DNA from: Candidatus Zipacnadia bacterium
GTDB taxonomy: Bacteria > Armatimonadota > Zipacnadia > Zipacnadales > Zipacnadaceae
Direction of reading: 5' to 3'
NCBI GenBank assembly: GCA_029821515.1
Contig: JALGTD010000063.1
Span: forward strand, 1-16,242
DNA length: 16,242 nucleotides
The notes under the pieces: generated by a model
Databases searched by the model: none
The model's input: only the letters and a program-made list of their open reading frames with translations
What the model was told of the DNA's origin: nothing
Shown here: positions 14,604 through 16,242 of the stretch, in pieces
Position numbering within the stretch: the stretch's first letter is position 1
Layout: every line of letters begins with the position of its first letter
Made by a program: the position numbers and the translations under genes

Positions 14604-16242
14604 CTACAACAGTGCTTCCATCTCCAGGGCTGGATGGCCGACCTTCTGGAGATGCTCGACCAGGTCGTTGATAGTCACGGCATCGTCTTCGGTGGCAATT
14701 TGATTGGACAGGTCGGGCATATCCAGTTCTTTGGCCCGCTCCTGCAGGCCCTCGGCCAGGTCGGCCTTGAGTTCCTTGGGCATCCACACTAGCCGGGGGA
14801 GACCGCCGTCAGCGGTTATGAACTTTCGACTGATGACGTATCGGCGCCCGACACCGAGGAATCCAGGTGTCTGGTGTCCGCCGCCCACTGTGCCCGCCAG
14901 TGTACTGAACTCCATCCCCAACGGCGTCATGCCAGTATATTCGCGATTGACGATCATAAAGCCATTGGCCTCTGGCAACATTGCCAGAATACACTCAAAG
15001 CAACCGCATGAGGTCATTGGGGAGTCCATAATTGAGTAAAGGCTGACCCGCTCAACTGACCCGTGCGATTCTCGTTTCACGAAGTCATTGATCTTTTCCC
15101 ACTCGCCGATCTCTGGATCGATACAGCGGCCCTTTTCCACTGGCTGATTGGCTCCATGCGGGCTAATCTCATAGGCAGCCTTGCCGTCCAGCCAGTTGTA
15201 AGCTCCGCATAGCCCCAGTCGCTCGGGGCTGATGATGCAGACGTGATCGGGCGCATAGGACTGACACAGGGTGCACGAGTAGAAGATATCCACGCTTTCG
15301 TCGGTCATCTCGCCCATGCGCTCGTCGCGCTCATGATAGGCTGCCTGTGCCTCCGGAAGTAGCTCATCTATCTTATCTTGATCGGTCGTAATGATAGCCT
15401 GAACTTTGTCAATGATTGCGCCCATCTCGTCTTTAAGCTCGGCAATGATGACGTCGCCGAAGTGGCGCAGCCGCCAGCCGGCAGCGAACGCGTCCTTACT
15501 TACCCGTACCCACGCCAGGTCGCGCTGGCCCATGTGGAAAACTCCGTGTGCGTAGTTGGCGGTACTGTGGATGCGTCGCTCCAGAATGCTTTCGAAATCC
15601 TTTTGCATCTTGCGGCCGGCTACTTCCAGATAGATCCCGAGCGGCATCGCCCCGCCTTCTTCTACGGTGTCAATGTCTGGCCCGATAACCTCTACCTTGC
15701 CGTCTTCCACCTCGTCCATATCTCGCATAGCCACGTACTCAAATGCGGTTGAATACTTGCCGCCGAACTCCACGTGCATATCGGGGCGACGAACCGTCTC
15801 ACCTTCAAAAGCAGGGGCTACCGGAACGGGTACGTCCACCTCGCGTACAGTCACCTTCACCCCCCGCACATCCACGCATCTCTGCACTATCCTGTCATGG
15901 TCCAGCTCGCGCACCAGTGCCTCATAGGTGCAGACTCCCGTCGGTCGAATCTCGGGGATCTCGGTGTCGGAGATAACCGCAGCACCCATCGTGATAGCGC
16001 CAGCGCCACTGGCGAATTTTAGATCATCAATGGTGCCTAACCCCAGCCCAAATGCAAAGATATGAGCGCGTGTGTAATCCAGGCAGCCCTTCCAATCGCC
16101 CTTCTCCAGGCCACCAAAGGTCAGCGCGCCGCGCATCGCCCAGTTAAGGACGTAGATTATTGACTCGGTGTCCGGCCCTATGGGCACTATGTACGTGTCC
16201 CATCCGCTGGCGGGATTCTCCAGTATGTCATCGGGCAGGACA
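14604..16242 (-). CDS. acsB: Acetyl-CoA synthase, AcsB (5' end off the right edge)
   Basis: AcsB makes acetyl-CoA from a methyl group, CO and CoA at the Ni-Ni-[4Fe-4S] A-cluster. The frame is open to the right edge, so 546 C-terminal residues are visible. The GTG at 16187 is an internal valine, not the start. A-cluster ligands are all present: C323, C326, C335 and C345 of the visible part (SCTLCQSY, HVCII, GLCGAY) and the CGC motif at 412-414 (SCGCFEC). Their spacing (+3, +9, +10, +67, +2) equals that of Moorella C506 to C597. Aligned that way, about 183 residues are missing and the full length would be about 729, the bacterial form with the CODH-contacting N-terminal domain; archaeal CdhC lacks that domain. 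The gene ends with TAG at 14604, 48 bp before acsC. CO dehydrogenase (acsA) may lie further right. Confidence 0.97.
   Translation of the reverse strand, partial: VLPDDILENPASGWDTYIVPIGPDTESIIYVLNWAMRGALTFGGLEKGDWKGCLDYTRAHIFAFGLGLGTIDDLKFASGAGAITMGAAVISDTEIPEIRPTGVCTYEALVRELDHDRIVQRCVDVRGVKVTVREVDVPVPVAPAFEGETVRRPDMHVEFGGKYSTAFEYVAMRDMDEVEDGKVEVIGPDIDTVEEGGAMPLGIYLEVAGRKMQKDFESILERRIHSTANYAHGVFHMGQRDLAWVRVSKDAFAAGWRLRHFGDVIIAELKDEMGAIIDKVQAIITTDQDKIDELLPEAQAAYHERDERMGEMTDESVDIFYSCTLCQSYAPDHVCIISPERLGLCGAYNWLDGKAAYEISPHGANQPVEKGRCIDPEIGEWEKINDFVKRESHGSVERVSLYSIMDSPMTSCGCFECILAMLPEANGFMIVNREYTGMTPLGMEFSTLAGTVGGGHQTPGFLGVGRRYVISRKFITADGGLPRLVWMPKELKADLAEGLQERAKELDMPDLSNQIATEDDAVTINDLVEHLQKVGHPALEMEALL

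Noticed and set aside
1..16242. CRISPR arrays, insertion sequences, tRNA or rRNA genes
   Set aside because: No regular spaced repeats, transposase genes, terminal inverted repeats or structured RNA genes were seen; gaps between genes are all under 300 bp.

Overview
The window (about 57% G+C by eye) comes from a bacterium that runs the Wood-Ljungdahl (reductive acetyl-CoA) pathway and very probably has an outer membrane. The pathway genes are the bacterial type: formate-THF ligase, a THF-dependent methyltransferase AcsE, RACo, and an AcsB whose A-cluster cysteine spacing equals that of the Moorella enzyme. The diderm inference rests on an MCE protein (MlaD) with a C-terminal beta-strand-rich, barrel-like domain, the transenvelope design described for the diderm Firmicute Veillonella. 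An uncultured diderm lineage on the Terrabacteria side would fit. The species cannot be named from this sequence.

Left block (1-4673, all minus strand, transcribed right to left): mlaE, mlaF, mlaD, rplI (L9), then dnaB, which runs off the left edge. The genes are tightly packed: 8 bp between mlaE and mlaF, 2 bp between mlaD and rplI. A near-ideal sigma70 promoter (TTGACA-N18-TATAAT) lies 38 bp upstream of the mlaE GTG start. A minimal lipid-transport system (permease, ATPase, transenvelope MCE protein, with no MlaB or MlaC in the window) therefore appears to be co-transcribed with a ribosomal protein and the replicative helicase.

Middle (4674-5440): a divergent control region of about 290 bp holds the mlaE promoter, an inverted repeat, and a plus-strand extended -10 promoter for an IscU-type Fe-S scaffold gene. 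iscU is the only plus-strand gene, and it converges on the end of the acetyl-CoA pathway operon.

Right block (5502-16242, all minus strand): acsB (5' end off the right edge), acsC, acsV (RACo), acsD, acsE, a DUF166-family gene, cooC, a broken second CooC-type ATPase gene, and fhs. This order (acsB-acsC-acsV-acsD-acsE) is the classic acetogen order; a CO dehydrogenase gene (acsA) may lie beyond the right edge but is not seen. Fhs activates formate on tetrahydrofolate. AcsE moves the methyl group from methyl-THF to the corrinoid protein AcsCD. RACo reductively rescues inactive Co(II) AcsCD. AcsB condenses methyl, CO and CoA into acetyl-CoA. CooC proteins are ATPases linked to nickel insertion. 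IscU could supply Fe-S clusters to these enzymes, which need many of them.

Main points for a second look: the DUF166 protein of unknown function, coupled by an ATGA overlap to cooC; the cooC-like gene that has lost its DxDP segment and its reading frame at one point; the MlaD-barrel fusion; and the mlaEFD-rplI-dnaB arrangement.
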